Below, one piece after another: positions 1 to 12,000 of a stretch of DNA of 64,000 bases (the stretch's first letter is position 1; the number at the start of each line of letters is the position of its first letter). The stretch is from Myxocyprinus asiaticus (Eukaryota > Chordata > Actinopteri > Cypriniformes > Catostomidae). The position numbers and the translations under genes were made by a program. Location: assembly GCF_019703515.2 (NCBI RefSeq), contig NC_059382.1, positions 10,054,001 through 10,118,000 of the forward strand. The letters are read 5' to 3'. Below the pieces are notes generated by a model. It worked only from the letters and a program-made list of their open reading frames with translations. It ran no database searches and was not told the origin of the DNA.

Positions 1-531
1 AGTATCAGATTATGCTATTGAATTTTGCACCCTAGCTGCTTCTTGTGAGTGGAATGACCACGCTATATGGGATCGATTTCTGCATGGTCTTTCTGATGAC
101 ATTCTGGATGAGATTTATTCTTTGGATTTGCCTTCATGTTTCGATGACTTGTTGGATCTGGCTATCCGAGTTGATCAACACCTGACCCTACACCGTCGAT
201 GCCGCTATCCACCTTCCTGATGGCTGATCCTCCCACCCGTTCTGCCTCTTCAGCCAACTCACCAGTATCACAGCCCGACACTGAGCTGATGTCAGTTGCT
301 AGAACTGAAATCTCACGCAGGGAGAAACAGCAATGTCTCATTAATGGACTATGTTTCTATTGTGCTCATTCTGATCATATCTCTGCTTCCTTTCTGGTAA
401 AAGACATCTCTCGTCGGTAGCAGAGGGGTTTCTGGTGAGCGCTACACCTTTGGACAAAACCCTTGGACTTCGGACACTTCTCCCGGCCTAGCTGCAGTAT
501 GGATCTGCCTGTCACACGGTGTCTGCCTTGG

Positions 532-2480
532 TTGATTCTGGAGCTGAAGGGAACTTTATGGATTTAGAATAGGCTTCTAAGTGGTGACTTCATATGGTCC
601 AGTTGGATAAACCCATAAATGGCCACACCCTAAGTGGCACACTGCTGTCCGTCATCACTCAATCCACAAAGCCGGTCACCTTCATCTCTGGAAATCATAT
701 GGAGCAGTTGTCCTTCTACCTGATCCAATCTCCATCGGCACCGGTAGTGTTGGGGCATCCTTGGTTGGTAACACACAACCCACACATAGACTGGTCAACC
801 AACACGGTTCTTACTTGGAGTCCTTATTGTTCGCACTGTCTTAACTGTGCTAATTCCCCTGTCCAGTCTTGTGTTTCATTGCAAGGTGAACCGGCTGACT
901 TATCCGGAGTACCGTTGACATACCATGACTTGAGGGCGATGTTCAGCTGGTCCCGCGCCACGACCCTTCCTCCTCATTGCCCGTACGACTGTGCAATTGA
1001 ACTGCTTCCTGGAACCTTGCTGCCTCAGGGACTGCTGTATTCGCTCTTGGCTCCCGAGAGGGAGGCCATGAACAAGTATATAAATGATTTTCTGGCAGCC
1101 GGTCTCATCTGCCCTTCCTCATTGCTGGCAGGGGCGGGGTTCTTCTTTGTGGAGAAGAAGGATGGCTCACTTAGACCCTTTATTGATTATCAGGGGCTGA
1201 ATGAGATCACGGTGAAGAATTGCTATCCTTTGCCATTGATGTCCTCAGCCTACAAACTCTTGCAGGGAGTGTCCGTCTTTATAAAGTTGTACTTACGCAA
1301 CGCTTATCACCTTGTCTGGATTAAGAAGGGGGGATGAGTGGAAGACGGATTTTAACACCTATAGGGGGCACTTTGAATACTTGGTTATGCCTTTCGGATC
1401 CCCCGTTGTCTTCCAGGGGCTCGTGAATGACGTGCTTAGAGACATGGTCGATCGTTTTGTGTTTGTCTATTTTGATGATATTCTGATTTTCTCCCAGAAT
1501 ATCCAGGATCATGTGCAGCACGTCAGGCAGGTGCTTCAGCGACTGCTAGAGAATCGGCTGTTCGTCAAGGTGGAGAAGTGCGCTTTTCATGCACAGTCGG
1601 TTCCGTTCCTGGGGTTCATCGTTTCATACGAGGGAATGCGCATGGACCGGGCTAAGATTAGAGTCATCTCCGATTGGCCAACCCCAGATTCTTGCAAGGC
1701 ATTGCAGAGGTTTCTTGGGTTTGCATATTTTTACCGGAGATTTTTGAGGAACTACAGTCAGCTCACCGCACCTCTGATGGATCTCATCTCCACACACTGA
1801 CTTTTGTTGGTCCTCATGAGCTGAGGCCGCATTTTCTAAATTAAAAGAGTGTAATTCAACCGCACCCATCCTTGTTACTCCTGACCCTGCAAGTCAGTTC
1901 ATGGTGGAGGTGGATGCATCTGAGGTTGGTGTAGGAGTGGTTTTGTCACAGCACTCTCCTTCGGATGGAAAGATGCATCCTTGTACCTTTTTTAGCACCG
2001 CTTAACACCAGCTGAACAGAATTATGATGTCAGCAACCGAGAATTATTGGCTGTCCGGTTGGCCTTGGGCGAGTGGCGTCATTGGTTAGAGGGTTCGGGG
2101 GTACCTTTCGTGGTCTGGACAGATCATAAGAACCTAGACAGGCTTGCTGGGCACTTTTTTTCACATGATTTAATTTCGTTCTGTCTTATCGCCCGGGCTC
2201 TAAAAACGTCAAGCCCGACTTCCTATCTCGATGTTTTGAAGTCAAGACCTCCACCGCCCCACCTGATCCCATTCTATCCTCCACTCACGTCGTAGGCATG
2301 GTATCCTGGGAGGTGGAGGCTAGAGTTCGTGCTGCACTACGAAACACCGTGCCCCCCACTATGTGTCCAGTGGGCCAGTTATCTGCCTGGATGCACGTCC
2401 TACAGTGGGCTCACTCATCCATCGTCGCTTGTCATCCAGGGGCGACTCGCACCCAGATACTCATTAGTCCAGTGACTGCT
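532..2480 (+). pseudogene. Retroelement pol pseudogene (protease-RT-RNase H-partial integrase)
   Basis: Open segments lie at 594-1337 and, shifted by one frame, 1312-1800. They carry the RT landmarks: a [12 protein letters not shown] block near 1155-1190, a MPFG block near 1387, and the catalytic YFDDILIF block near 1468-1490. RNase H pieces follow, including [11 protein letters not shown] near 1907 and a WTDHKNLD block near 2116. At least two frameshifts and in-frame stops (near 570, 1320-1337, 1800 and 2005) break the polyprotein. Integrase is reduced to a fragment ending HPGATRTQIL. The zinc knuckle upstream lacks its last cysteine. No function is expected. I describe the breaks only and do not reconstruct the protein. 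Confidence 0.85.
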
Positions 2481-2557
2481 CTTATTTGTTGTTAATAAAT
2501 CTTTTGAACGTTTCCTCTGCTCTTGGGTCTGTTTGTTCTCGCTATCACCCATTACAA
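2473..2557 (+). repeat. 3' LTR end fragment, gypsy family
   Basis: About 85 bp that align by eye with the end of the minus-strand LTR at 59515-59600. Shared blocks are GTGACTGCTCT, TTAATAAATC, TTTGAAC, TTCCTCTGCTCTTGG, and a terminal TCTCGCTATCAC followed by TTACA. It contains an AATAAA signal. The rest of this LTR is missing and integrase sequence abuts it directly, which indicates an internal deletion. Confidence 0.8.
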
Positions 2558-3266
2558 TTTTCTTTCCTATGGGTACTTACAAAACAACTACTAGTTTAAA
2601 CACATATACAAATGAGCCTATTAATGTTCATCAATGCCATGGCATGCAAGATCTCCTTATATCATCTTTATATCATCTGTTTTAGAAATAAGTCGTGAAG
2701 TGCATCTTCAAGATGCATCTTCATTATTACAGCACAAATGAAGGTCCTTGTGTTTGAACTGCAGTTAAGACATTTCCTGTACAGCCTTGTTTTAATGTGT
2801 AAAATTGTCTTTTTAGCATGAATGGCTGTTCCACAAGGTGAAGCCCAACTGTGCTTTGAGCAGAAATGCAGTGGGGGAATGAATTTACCAACAAGACACC
2901 TCTTTCCTACACCTACAGTCAATTCACCTTCACTTCATTGTCTGTTCTCTCTTTGTGATGCCATATTTAATTGTTTGACCACCGAATTTTTGTGTTAAAC
3001 TCTTTTAAATAGAGAGTTTAACTAGTGATAGACAGAGATATCTATCTATGTAAAAAAAAAAAGAAAAAAAAAAGTACTTACTTTTTTGCACATATGCCTA
3101 AATGAATAAGAAATTCAAATCTGGTGTGAACAAGAAACTAATTGTTCAGAGATTTGAACTTAATTTTTTGAAAAAAATAATTCTCATTTGAGAATTGAGC
3201 CAAAGCAATAAAAAAAAACTGTAATTTCAAATAAGTTTTCAAACATATTTTCCAAAGTTAAATATA
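2558..3266. other. AT-rich intergenic stretch, nothing recognised
   Basis: No coding signal, RNA gene or element boundary is seen between the gypsy relic and the Tc1 element. The right half is strongly AT-rich, with short A runs near 3052-3072 and 3211. Confidence 0.5.
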
Positions 3267-3268
3267 TA

Positions 3269-3468
3269 CAGGTGCATCTCAATAAATTAGAATGTCGTGG
3301 AAAAGTTCATTTATTTCAGTAATTCAACTCAAATTGTGAAACTAGTGTATTAAATAAATTCAGTGCACACAGACTGAAGTAGTTTAAGTCTTTGGTTCTT
3401 TTAATTGTGATGATTTTGGCTCACATTTAACAAAAACCCACCAATTCACTATCTCAAAAAATTAGAAT
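3269..3468 (+). repeat. Left terminal inverted repeat of Tc1-like element
   Basis: About 200 bp, repeated in reverse complement at 4651-4850. The arms agree almost throughout, up to a point near CTCAAAAAATTA. Confidence 0.92.
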
Positions 3469-3549
3469 ACATCATAAGACCAATAAAAAAAAACATTTTT
3501 AGTGAATTGTTGGCCTTCTGGAAAGTATGTTCATCTACTGTATATGTAC

Positions 3550-4587
3550 TCAATACTTGGTAGGGGCTCCTATTGCTTTAATTACTGCCTCAATTCGGCA
3601 TGGCATGGATGTGATCAGTTTGTGGCACTGCTGAGGTGGTATGGAAGCCCAGGTTTCTTTGACAGTGGCCTTCAGCTCATCTGCATTTTTTGGTCTCTTG
3701 TTTCTCATTTTCCTCTTGACAATACCCCATAGATTCTCTATGGGGTTCAGGTCTGGTGAGTTTGCTGGCCAGTCAAGCACACCAACACCATGGTCATTTA
3801 ACCAACTTTTGGTGCTTTTGGCAGTGTGGGCAAGTGCCAAATCCTGCTGGAAAATGAAATCAGCATCTTTCAAAAGCTGGTCAGCAGAAGGAAGCATGAA
3901 GTGCTCCAAAGTTTCTTGGTAAATGGGTGCAGTGACTTTGGTTTTCAAAAAACACAATGGACCAACACCAGCAGATGACATTGCACCCCAAATCATCACA
4001 GACTGTGGAAACTTAACACTGGACTTCAAGCAACTTGGGCTATGAGCTTCTCCACCCTTCCTCCAGACTCTAGGACCTTGGTTTCCAAATGAAATACAAA
4101 ACTTGCTCTCATCTGAAAAGAGGACTTTGGAACACTGGGCAACAGTCCAGTTCTTCTTCTCCTTAGCCCAGGTAAGACGCCTCTGACGTTGTCTGTGGTT
4201 CAGGAGTGGCTTAACAAGAGGAATACGACAACTGTAGCCAAATTCCTTGACATGTCTGTGTGTGGTGGCTCTTGATGCCTTGACCCCAGCCTCAGTCCAT
4301 TCCTTGTGAAGTTCACCCAAATTCTTGAATCGATTTTGCTTGACAATCATAAGGCTGCGGTTCTCTTGGTTGGTTGTGCATCTTTTTCTTCCACACTTTT
4401 TCCTTCCACTCAACTTTCTGTTTACATGCTTGGATACAGCACTCTGTGAACAGCCAGCTTCTTTGGCAATGAATGTTTGTGGCTTACCCTCCTTGTGAAG
4501 GGTGTCAATGATCGTCTTCTGGACAACTGTCAGATCAGCAGTCTTCCCCATGATTGTGTAGCCTAGTGAACCAAACTGAGAGACCAT
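3550..4587 (-). CDS. Tc1/mariner transposase, uninterrupted frame
   Basis: 345 residues with no stops. An N-terminal helix-turn-helix region (about 20-125) is followed by a DDE catalytic domain. The likely triad is D159 (FSDESKF), D249 (FQQDLALAH) and E284 (NPIENLW), with 34 residues between the second and third, i.e. the DD34E arrangement of Tc1 transposases. The protein would bind the inverted repeats and cut and paste the element. The annotated start is the first Met; the Met at residue 13 (MGKTADLT, about 4551) looks like the family's usual start. The motif after D249 reads LALAH where related proteins usually have a proline, so activity is uncertain. It is not a host gene. Confidence 0.92.
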   Translation of the reverse strand: MVSQFGSLGYTIMGKTADLTVVQKTIIDTLHKEGKPQTFIAKEAGCSQSAVSKHVNRKLSGRKKCGRKRCTTNQENRSLMIVKQNRFKNLGELHKEWTEAGVKASRATTHRHVKEFGYSCRIPLVKPLLNHRQRQRRLTWAKEKKNWTVAQCSKVLFSDESKFCISFGNQGPRVWRKGGEAHSPSCLKSSVKFPQSVMIWGAMSSAGVGPLCFLKTKVTAPIYQETLEHFMLPSADQLLKDADFIFQQDLALAHTAKSTKSWLNDHGVGVLDWPANSPDLNPIENLWGIVKRKMRNKRPKNADELKATVKETWASIPPQQCHKLITSMPCRIEAVIKAIGAPTKY

Positions 4588-4650
4588 TTTGAAGGCTCAG
4601 GAAACCTTTGCAGGTGTTTTGAGTTGATTAGCTGATTGGCATGTCAACAT

Positions 4651-4850
4651 ATTGTAATTTTTTGAGATAGTGAATTGGTGGGTTTTTGTTAAATGTGAGC
4701 CAAAATCATCACAATTAAAAGAACCAAAGACTTAAACTACTTCAGTCTGTGTGCATTGAATTTATTTAATACACGAGTTTCACAATTTGAGTTGAATTAC
4801 TGAAATAAATGAACTTTTCCACGACATTCTAATTTATTGAGATGCACCTG
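4651..4850 (-). repeat. Right terminal inverted repeat of Tc1-like element
   Basis: Reverse complement of 3269-3468 with few mismatches. It is followed by the TA target duplication and an AT-rich run. Confidence 0.92.
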
Positions 4851-4852
4851 TA

Positions 4853-5480
4853 TATATGTATATATATATATTTTTTTTTTACAAATATCTTGATTTTTTT
4901 AGTCACAGATATCAAGAAGTTTTCTCAGGGTTACTCCATCTGAGAAAAAAAAAAGTGCTTTTAAAAATGTCAAAATATCAGATAAACTTTTTTTTTAAAT
5001 TTTCTTTTTTTACTTTGTACATAGTCGTGAGTGTCAAAAGGGGCCATGCCTGTTTTCTTTAGTTTTTTTGTCACATGGCAACAAATTTACATCAGCTGAC
5101 TTTGGTTTGGTGAACAGACGTTTTATATATATATATTAATGATATTTTAAAACAAAAGTTTAACTTTTTTTTCTAGGAGATAATAACAAAAGTATATTCT
5201 AAACTATTCTTTTTGTAAGAATTCAATTCAGCTTTTAACGAGACTGTTATACCACTTAGACATTAATTATTTAAGCCCTAGAAAATAATATCAAAATAAC
5301 TTCCAACTCAGAAATCGTAAACTTGTCCATCATAGTAGAGGTTTGTGTGAATTTTTTATTTTTATTTTATATATACAGTATATATTTTAAATAATGTATT
5401 AGATCACGCCATTTATCCTTGATTGTCTAGATAACATAATATCATCTAGATAACATCAACAAACTCATCGTGAGCAAACT
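4853..5480. other. AT-rich upstream region of stard13, nothing recognised
   Basis: Many A and T runs and short TA repeats (for example 5125-5136). No element boundary or exon is identifiable. Confidence 0.45.
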
Positions 5481-5882
5481 TAACACCTGAGAGGGGATTC
5501 ACAGCGGCAGGCTTGTTCTTTTTGGTTTGGGTGGTTCTTAGCCACGCTGTTTTTCTTTTCCCCTCCCTCGGCCCCCTGCTCTCCTCCCTTTCTTCGCTCT
5601 CTCAGTTCACAAGCATTCCTCTGGTATTTATATTTCCCTCCAAAAAATGAGCAGCTCTCCCACAGACCTTGAATTCAGTTAGGACTCGAAGACTGTCCTC
5701 TCCTTTCTCATTTCTCATTGGCTCTCATTTCATCATGTGACTCAAAATCTGGCACTCCTCCTGACTTCTGGAGCTCTAGGATCTTCACATCACACATGTG
5801 CTGGGTTGTTGGTGGACAGACAGTTGTGTTACTGTTTTTGGTATTTGTGTTTGGGGAGGGGGGGTGCATGTGCGTTGTGACC
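5481..5882 (+). promoter_or_regulatory. stard13: Probable promoter / 5' UTR of long stard13 transcript
   Basis: Base composition changes to a mixed, pyrimidine-rich sequence directly before exon 1. The block near 5545-5610 is CT-rich, and a TATTTATA box-like string lies near 5622-5630. An upstream in-frame extension of the exon-1 frame exists (Met codon at 5718) but has no resemblance to STARD13. I therefore treat it as 5' UTR. Transcription start sites cannot be placed from sequence alone. Confidence 0.35.
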
Positions 5883-6045
5883 ATGTACAGAGAGCTACCG
5901 CATACCGAGAGCAGTGAATGCCTGGGCAGTATGACCCCAGAGACCCAAGATATCTACCTGAGGATGGACCATCACAGAAGACGCTCAGGGTACAGGCTGG
6001 GCAGGATTATTGCCCGACAGCAGTTGATTAAGAGGATAGTGGCAG
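5883..6045 (+). CDS. stard13: stard13 exon 1 (long-isoform start)
   Basis: 54 codons plus one base. It begins [12 protein letters not shown] and contains [14 protein letters not shown] and [16 protein letters not shown]. This matches, from memory, the N-terminus of the long mammalian isoform (SMTPE.Q..YLR...R..LAR.QL). The donor is G|GTATGA at 6046. The leftover G joins AA of exon 2 to make Glu, giving ...[11 protein letters not shown] chose the start at 5883 because residues upstream of this Met do not resemble the family. Confidence 0.9.
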
Positions 6046-9000
6046 GTATGACCAGGTGGAACAGCATCAACTTATCAGTGGAGTTATATAAGTCGTTTTT
6101 ATGAGTCAAAGTCACTGTGTTTGTGTGTGTGAGTATATTATATTGTTTACCTTGTGTCTGATAACTTTAATCACAACGGCTGAAGTCTAATGTTGAAAGT
6201 GTATTGGCATCCAAACATTTTGTTGTGATTTGACACATTACATAGTCTTTTAGACTGAAGAACTTCTATTACTGATTCTCTAGTTAGTCAGTCAAAGCTA
6301 ATTTGCGAATAACAACCACTAACTTGACCTTTAAACTTTCGTTTGACTCATAACTCTTTACGGTTTAATTATGCTATGTGCTGCAGTATTTTGAGTTAGA
6401 AAATAAAGCCTGTTTGGTGGGGAATTTCTATTTGGCGAGGTCACACCTCAGACTGTTGTTAATTGAGCTGAAGACAATGGTGGGCAACTTAGGCAACTGG
6501 AAATTTGACATCTTAGCCCCTCCCCTTTGCTTTGTCTTCATCAGTGTTAGAGCTTACCTGAGGGGGTGCGTGTTTGGGGGTGGGAGTGCACACATTACAA
6601 GGAGATTAAGACCCTTGCAGCCTCTAAACACACATACACACACACACACACACACACGTCTGCAGGTATAGACAACTCTCTGTTCAATGGCTGTACTAAT
6701 TGTACATATTAAAAAAAGAGAATACTCTTCCAAGTACCCATAATTGTACATTTCTTCACAAAGGAAAACTGTATTGCTTAGAGGTTGCTCTTTTGTAGCT
6801 GATGCAACTTAATGAAGTTATCCATTTAAGTTGTATGAAAAAAACAGAGACAAAGGATGAACTTTGTCTCAGAAGTTTCATTTCAAGTTACTTAGAAGTA
6901 AAAATAGAAACAAATGAGGCAATTGTTGACATATGGTAAGAGTGTGGAGCTATAAAATAAATTTGGAAAGCATAAGTCGCTTAATTTGCATAAAAATGCT
7001 GGCTGGAAACACCAAGAAGTAAATAAAATCTCCAAAATGCACATAAAAAATGTATACACTTGCCAGAGGTGGATAGGAATTTTAGAGATTTGATAGAAAG
7101 ATATGAACATGCACGTAGGAATGTAGATGCGCATCAAAAAGTAATTGTGACTTTGCCTTAACAAGCTATGTGAATACATAAGTTGCTCAGAGAATATCAT
7201 GAATATCATAGGAGAGCATCTCAAATGTTGCTGCAGTTATTCGGAAATGACAAAACCTGACATCAATATGGTTGGCTACTATTACTGTACCTCCTAGAAC
7301 TGTCTTGACACTTTGCTCCCAGACATAAGGCATCTGCCGCTAAACTCAAGCGAATATGAAGTTCGTCAGAGCGTTTTGTCTGTACACTCTAAACTGCAAG
7401 CACAATTTAAACCATAATTTTGTCATTACTGGAAAAATCACGTTGTCTTTATTAAACAATACTTGAAATGTCAGGTTTTGGGCTCATAACTTAAATATCT
7501 ATGCTCCTTGAACTCTATCTTAAAAGTCCATAGACTTAAGATTTTAAGTGTTAAGAACACGAATGATCGAGTACAAAATTGAAGCTATGGGGGAATACCC
7601 ATAATAACTTTAGCTTGAATTTTTAAATTATGTTTCACTGGTCAAAGGGAAATTATGGAGGCATTTAAATAGTTATTAAGATTTCTTAGAGGTTTACACC
7701 CTTCTGTAGTATTATTAATGTTGTTTTGTTGCAAATAGTTGTTTCGTGTGATGTCACCATTAGAGTGATCTCTGCCTTTGGTCAAGTTGGACCCTGTTAA
7801 CTCTATCTCAATCCTCCTTGTGCATGTGCAAATAAAGTACATGTATTTATGCATTTCTGTGGAGAATTATTATTATATTATCTTCTTTATTTGTGTTGTG
7901 TTTATTGTATGATCTACATTTGAGTCAATTAAATTAAAATTATTAAGCAGAAACGACAATATTTAAAAAGCAAATCTGAGTTTAGTCTACTTGCATCTAG
8001 TTACCTTAACTTAAATACTGTAGTTAAGTTAATTCTATATGAACACCAAGTTAAGTGAACTTAATTACTTAATGGAGACGCCATTACTCAGTTCAATTGA
8101 GGGAGCAAGTTTACTCAGTTATCAGTTGAGTAAAGGCAACTTATTAGGGTTTTCTGTGTATTAATTTATAACATTTGATAAAAGAAAACTTTTATTCTAA
8201 TCTCATTTTGTACCAATTTCCCTCAGATATTTAGATTTTTCACATAAATTAAATTCAGAACATGGATAGAAACATGACGAGAGTTGAAAACTGTTCTGAA
8301 ACTCTAAAGGAGACACATTTCTCCTGAGAAAAATACCTGAGAAGCTGGAAACTTCTTTTAATCTCACTGCTGTCTAAGAGAAACAATTAAAATATTTAAA
8401 AAAAATCTCATTTGTGATTTTTCTTTTCCTGTGGGATGTTTTTTTCCACCCCATGGTTCATGTATGAGGTCACACATCACCTGCAAAGTCACTCATATGG
8501 ATATTCTTTATCTGAACTCAAAGGACTTTCCTAGAATGTTGCCTCAGTGTTCTCTTGTTATCTGACAAAGTATGTTCTGGTTACTCTGTGAAGGGGGGTG
8601 TTGTCAGGAATCAAGTGGCTCAATGCTAGTGTATGGCTCAGATCCTGATTGGCTGTGATAAGGTGTTGGGGAGTGGGAACAGAAAGGCATCTTGGGTCTT
8701 GTGCTCTTGCGTTTTCAGGTAGAGGGATCTACGGTGTCTGGTTTGTCATCACACAGGGTACTGTATGTAGTTCAGGAGATGCACAAGACAGACAACTGTC
8801 TGTTGTAGATATTACTAAAGGGATAGTTCACCCAAATATGAACACTTTGTCATCATTTTATCACCTTTATGCCTTTCGAAATCTGTATTACATTCTTTGT
8901 TCTGTGGAACACAAAAAGAGTTATTTCTAGCAGAATGTCCAAGCTTCTCTATACAATGAAAGTGATTGGTGACTACAGCTGTTGAGCAAGATTTCAGCAA

Positions 9001-12000
9001 GTAACAGCTTAAATTTCAGCCTGTTCCTCACATAAAGCTTTCAAATGGCTTAACAAGTCTTGGAACATAGTGCACGAGTTGCTTAGACAACTGTTATTTT
9101 ACTTTTTTAAGGCTTCTTAGAGCTTTACAACCCCTGGTCACCATCCACTGTCTTTGTATGGAAAAGAGCAGCGAGAAGAACATTTTTCAAAAATTTTTGA
9201 GTAAATAATGTTTTTTTTTTGTTTTTTTTTTTTGGATAAATTATCCCTTTAAATACTACTCATTTATATTATGCTGGTTTTAAAGCTAGACAGGCCTGGT
9301 GCTTTTTTGTAATGGCTGCTTATTTGTGAAAAAAAAAAAAAAAAAAAATCACAAAATATCCATTCCAAACTGGAAATCTATTCCCTACATTTTAAACAAT
9401 TAATCTGTATGGTAACTTCTTGTTTACGTCAATGTCAGTCAATGACAGCCTGAAACTGAGGCAAAAAACTTACTCGGCAACAAGCCCGCTCCTCTGGATG
9501 TAAACCCCACTAACATTCCCGAGGCTGGCCAAGTTGGCCAGGCAATATTTGTGCATCCCAGGGACATCGGTGCTATCGGAGAGGGTGTTTTCTGCAGCTG
9601 GACATACAGTGAACAGACTGCATGCACGACTCACCCCTGAACACGTAGATATGCTAATTTTTCTAAATAAAATCCAGTAGGCCTTGGTCTAAAATATTTT
9701 GTGGTGAGTTTAAGAGTATTATACCATGCTCACAGCTCACTCCTGCCCGTGTAGATATGTAAATTTTCTTATATACAAACCAGTAGGATTTCAGTTTATT
9801 GTGGAGAGGTCTTTTTTATTTTCCTTTTATACAGCACTTTGTTTATTTAAAAAACTGGTTTTGTTTGGTCTGCCTTTGCTAGTCTAGAAATGGCAGTAGT
9901 TGTGCCCCATTTGACATTGTTTTTTGGAGGTGCCATTTGTTGAATTCGGACAGGCGTAAATGAGCAACCGTTTCGAACGCGAGCCTTACTGTTTTATTAT
10001 TTTGTTCATTTAAATAGTTTGTGCTTCGTATTGTTTCACATAACTAATGTGCTGCTATTGTTTAAATAAATAATTAGAAAAAGATGTGTTTTGTATCTTA
10101 CTAATTATTAATGATTAACCGATTATTAATTGTTAACGTGTTCAACTATCGATTAAGGAAAATGCACGAAATCTGCAACCCTACCACCTGGTGCTCAAAA
10201 AATCTTGTCCCAAGCAATCCTACAGATGTGGGAGATGTATTCATCAACAAATTTCCATGCAATATAACAGTAAACTCAAAAAAGGTGCACTATAACTTGA
10301 ATACAAGCCTAATAACGTGTCATCTCTGTTGTTTATAATATCTAGTGCAGTGGTCGGGACTTAGGACAAAGGGCAGTGTCATACCCGACCTCTCCCTCAT
10401 AGCTCTTAACGACTCCTGTGCCATGGTAAAGCCACTCTCCCTGTAAAGATCATTACCACACTGTTATATTTCTGTCACCTACTAACCTCCCTGAGTAATG
10501 GTCTGACAACTGGGTGCAGCACTCAGCAATTAGATCTTTGAATTAGGGCTCACAAGTACCTGGAGTGGATAACTTTTTTTTAATATGCCATTTACAAATG
10601 ACATCACCCCATCCCAAGCCATCACTGTCACGGTACGTGGTGCTGAGAGAAGGACCCAAATGCAGAATAGGGATTTTATTAAATAAACTCAGACTGGGCG
10701 GTGGCCGCAGGTGAAGGGTCAAGCTGGGCAGTGGCCACTGGTGAAAGATCAGTTTGACAGAGGACGGCTGTTGGACAGGGATCAGACTAGACATAAGCAT
10801 CCGCTGGGCAGGGGTCAGACTGAAAGTGGACGGCCGCTAGGCACTGAACAGACTGAGCAACAGATTGGTAACTTGTGTCTGATGGGTGCTGGTTACTGGG
10901 CTGAGCAACAGACTGGTGTCTGACAGGTGTTGGTTACTGGACTGAGCAAAGGGCTGGTCGACGGCCGCTATGGACTGGACAGGATAGTTGATGTTCACAG
11001 GGGACTAAACAGGCTCATCGACAGCCACAGGGAACTGGACAGTCTCGATGACCACGGGGAACTGGACAGGCTGTGCAGTGACCGCCTTGGCCGGGAGCAC
11101 TGGCAGCAACTGGGGAATGGCCTCCGAGGCCGGGAGCGCTGGCAACGACTGGGGAACGGCCTCCGAGGCCGGGAGCACTGGCAACGACTGGGGAACGGCC
11201 TCCGAGGCCGGGAGAGCTGGCAGCGACTGGGGAACGGCCTCCACTGGAGAGCAGTGGCCCTTCTCCTCCTCCTACTCCTCTCTTGGACAGCCAGAAGCAC
11301 TGCTGCGGGAACGGCCGCCACCTGGGGGTCAGCAACAGCCACCTCTGCCTCCTGGCGGTCAGAACAGGTTCAACAAGGGGAGCTGAAGCTGAATCATTCT
11401 TCCTTCTCCTCCTCCGCTTCAGAGTCATTGGAGATCTGGGAGTTTGACTGGATGGGGGTGTGCTGGAATGGTCACTCTTGGGAGGCTTCCCATAGTCAGG
11501 CGTGATCCAATTACTTGCCTCTGCTGGGTCCAGAATTGGTTGGATTGTTCTGTCATGGTATGTGGTGCTGAAAGAAGGATCCAAATTTAGGAAGGCAGGA
11601 TAGGGATTTTATTAAATAAACAAATCAAATTCAAATCAAAACTCTCACGAGGGACAGGAATAAACAACTGAACACAAAACAGAAACTAGACCGACCGAAA
11701 CTGGAATCAGGGAACGGACCAGAACACGCTAACAGAGTTGCAACACAGCAAAACAATCCAACAAAGATAAAAAAAAAAACAAAGGAGAGAATATATAGGA
11801 GCTGGTAATTGGAGGCAAGTGCCGCCGGTGACGAACTGGGTGGAGAAACAATCAGTCGTCCTGGCAACTGAGCTGACGATCTCCATGTGGCACCTGTAAA
11901 ACACAAGAGGGAGAGAAAGGGAAACACAAACACCAGCACATGACAAGCAGGGATGCTGGATTTCATTTTAAGCTACCTCATAACTGGAAAATTTTTCATC

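Larger units (their letters stand above)
1..2557 (+). mobile_element. Decayed Ty3/gypsy (sushi-like) LTR retrotransposon, 5' end outside the window
   Basis: Retroelement relic read left to right. A gag-like stretch occupies roughly 2-210, followed by a damaged zinc-knuckle region (about 331-400), a protease-like DSGAE motif near 535-560, reverse transcriptase (about 1120-1795), RNase H (about 1895-2160), a short integrase remnant (about 2340-2470), and the last 85 bp of an LTR ending ...ATTACA at 2556. Order and motifs fit the Ty3/gypsy class. The gag style resembles the sushi-ichi group, which is related to mammalian PEG10/RTL1; that is family knowledge, not something I could align. Most of the integrase and the 3' LTR body are deleted, and frames shift repeatedly, so the copy is dead. 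The LTR end matches the one at 59515 in the opposite orientation. Confidence 0.88.
3269..4850 (-). mobile_element. Tc1-like DNA transposon, complete, with long terminal inverted repeats
   Basis: A 1582-bp element bounded by CAGGTGCATCTCAATAAA at the left and its reverse complement at the right. It is flanked by TA at 3267-3268 and 4851-4852, the usual Tc1/mariner target duplication. The inverted repeats run about 200 bp on each side (3269-3468 and 4651-4850) and differ at only a handful of positions, for example near 3344 and 3361. The interior holds an uninterrupted transposase on the minus strand. Close agreement of the arms and an open frame suggest a fairly recent insertion. It lies about 1 kb upstream of stard13 exon 1. 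Confidence 0.95.
10626..11945 (-). mobile_element. Short LTR retroelement with 13-codon repeat, truncated 3' LTR
   Basis: Read on the minus strand: a full LTR (11945 to 11551), a leader containing a DPAE-like start of gag style near 11530, a proline-rich repeat region (about 11247 to 11091), then only the last 65 bp of the second LTR (10690 to 10626). The LTR ends agree: TGTCACGGTACGTGGTGCTGAGAG at 10626 versus TGTCATGGTATGTGGTGCTGAAAG at 11551. No reverse transcriptase or integrase is present, so it is non-autonomous or deleted. No clear target duplication is visible because one LTR is truncated. Confidence 0.7.

Noticed and set aside
5718..5882. N-terminal extension of exon 1 from an upstream Met codon
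   Set aside because: The added residues are hydrophobic and unlike the family; the known long isoform starts at a Met equivalent to 5883.
10626..11945. Complete LTR element with target duplication
   Set aside because: Only 65 bp of the second LTR remain and flanking bases (ATCAC versus AGCAG) do not match, so completeness is not supported.
11631..11966. 111-codon hydrophobic minus-strand frame
   Set aside because: It lies within the LTR at 11551-11945; chance frame.
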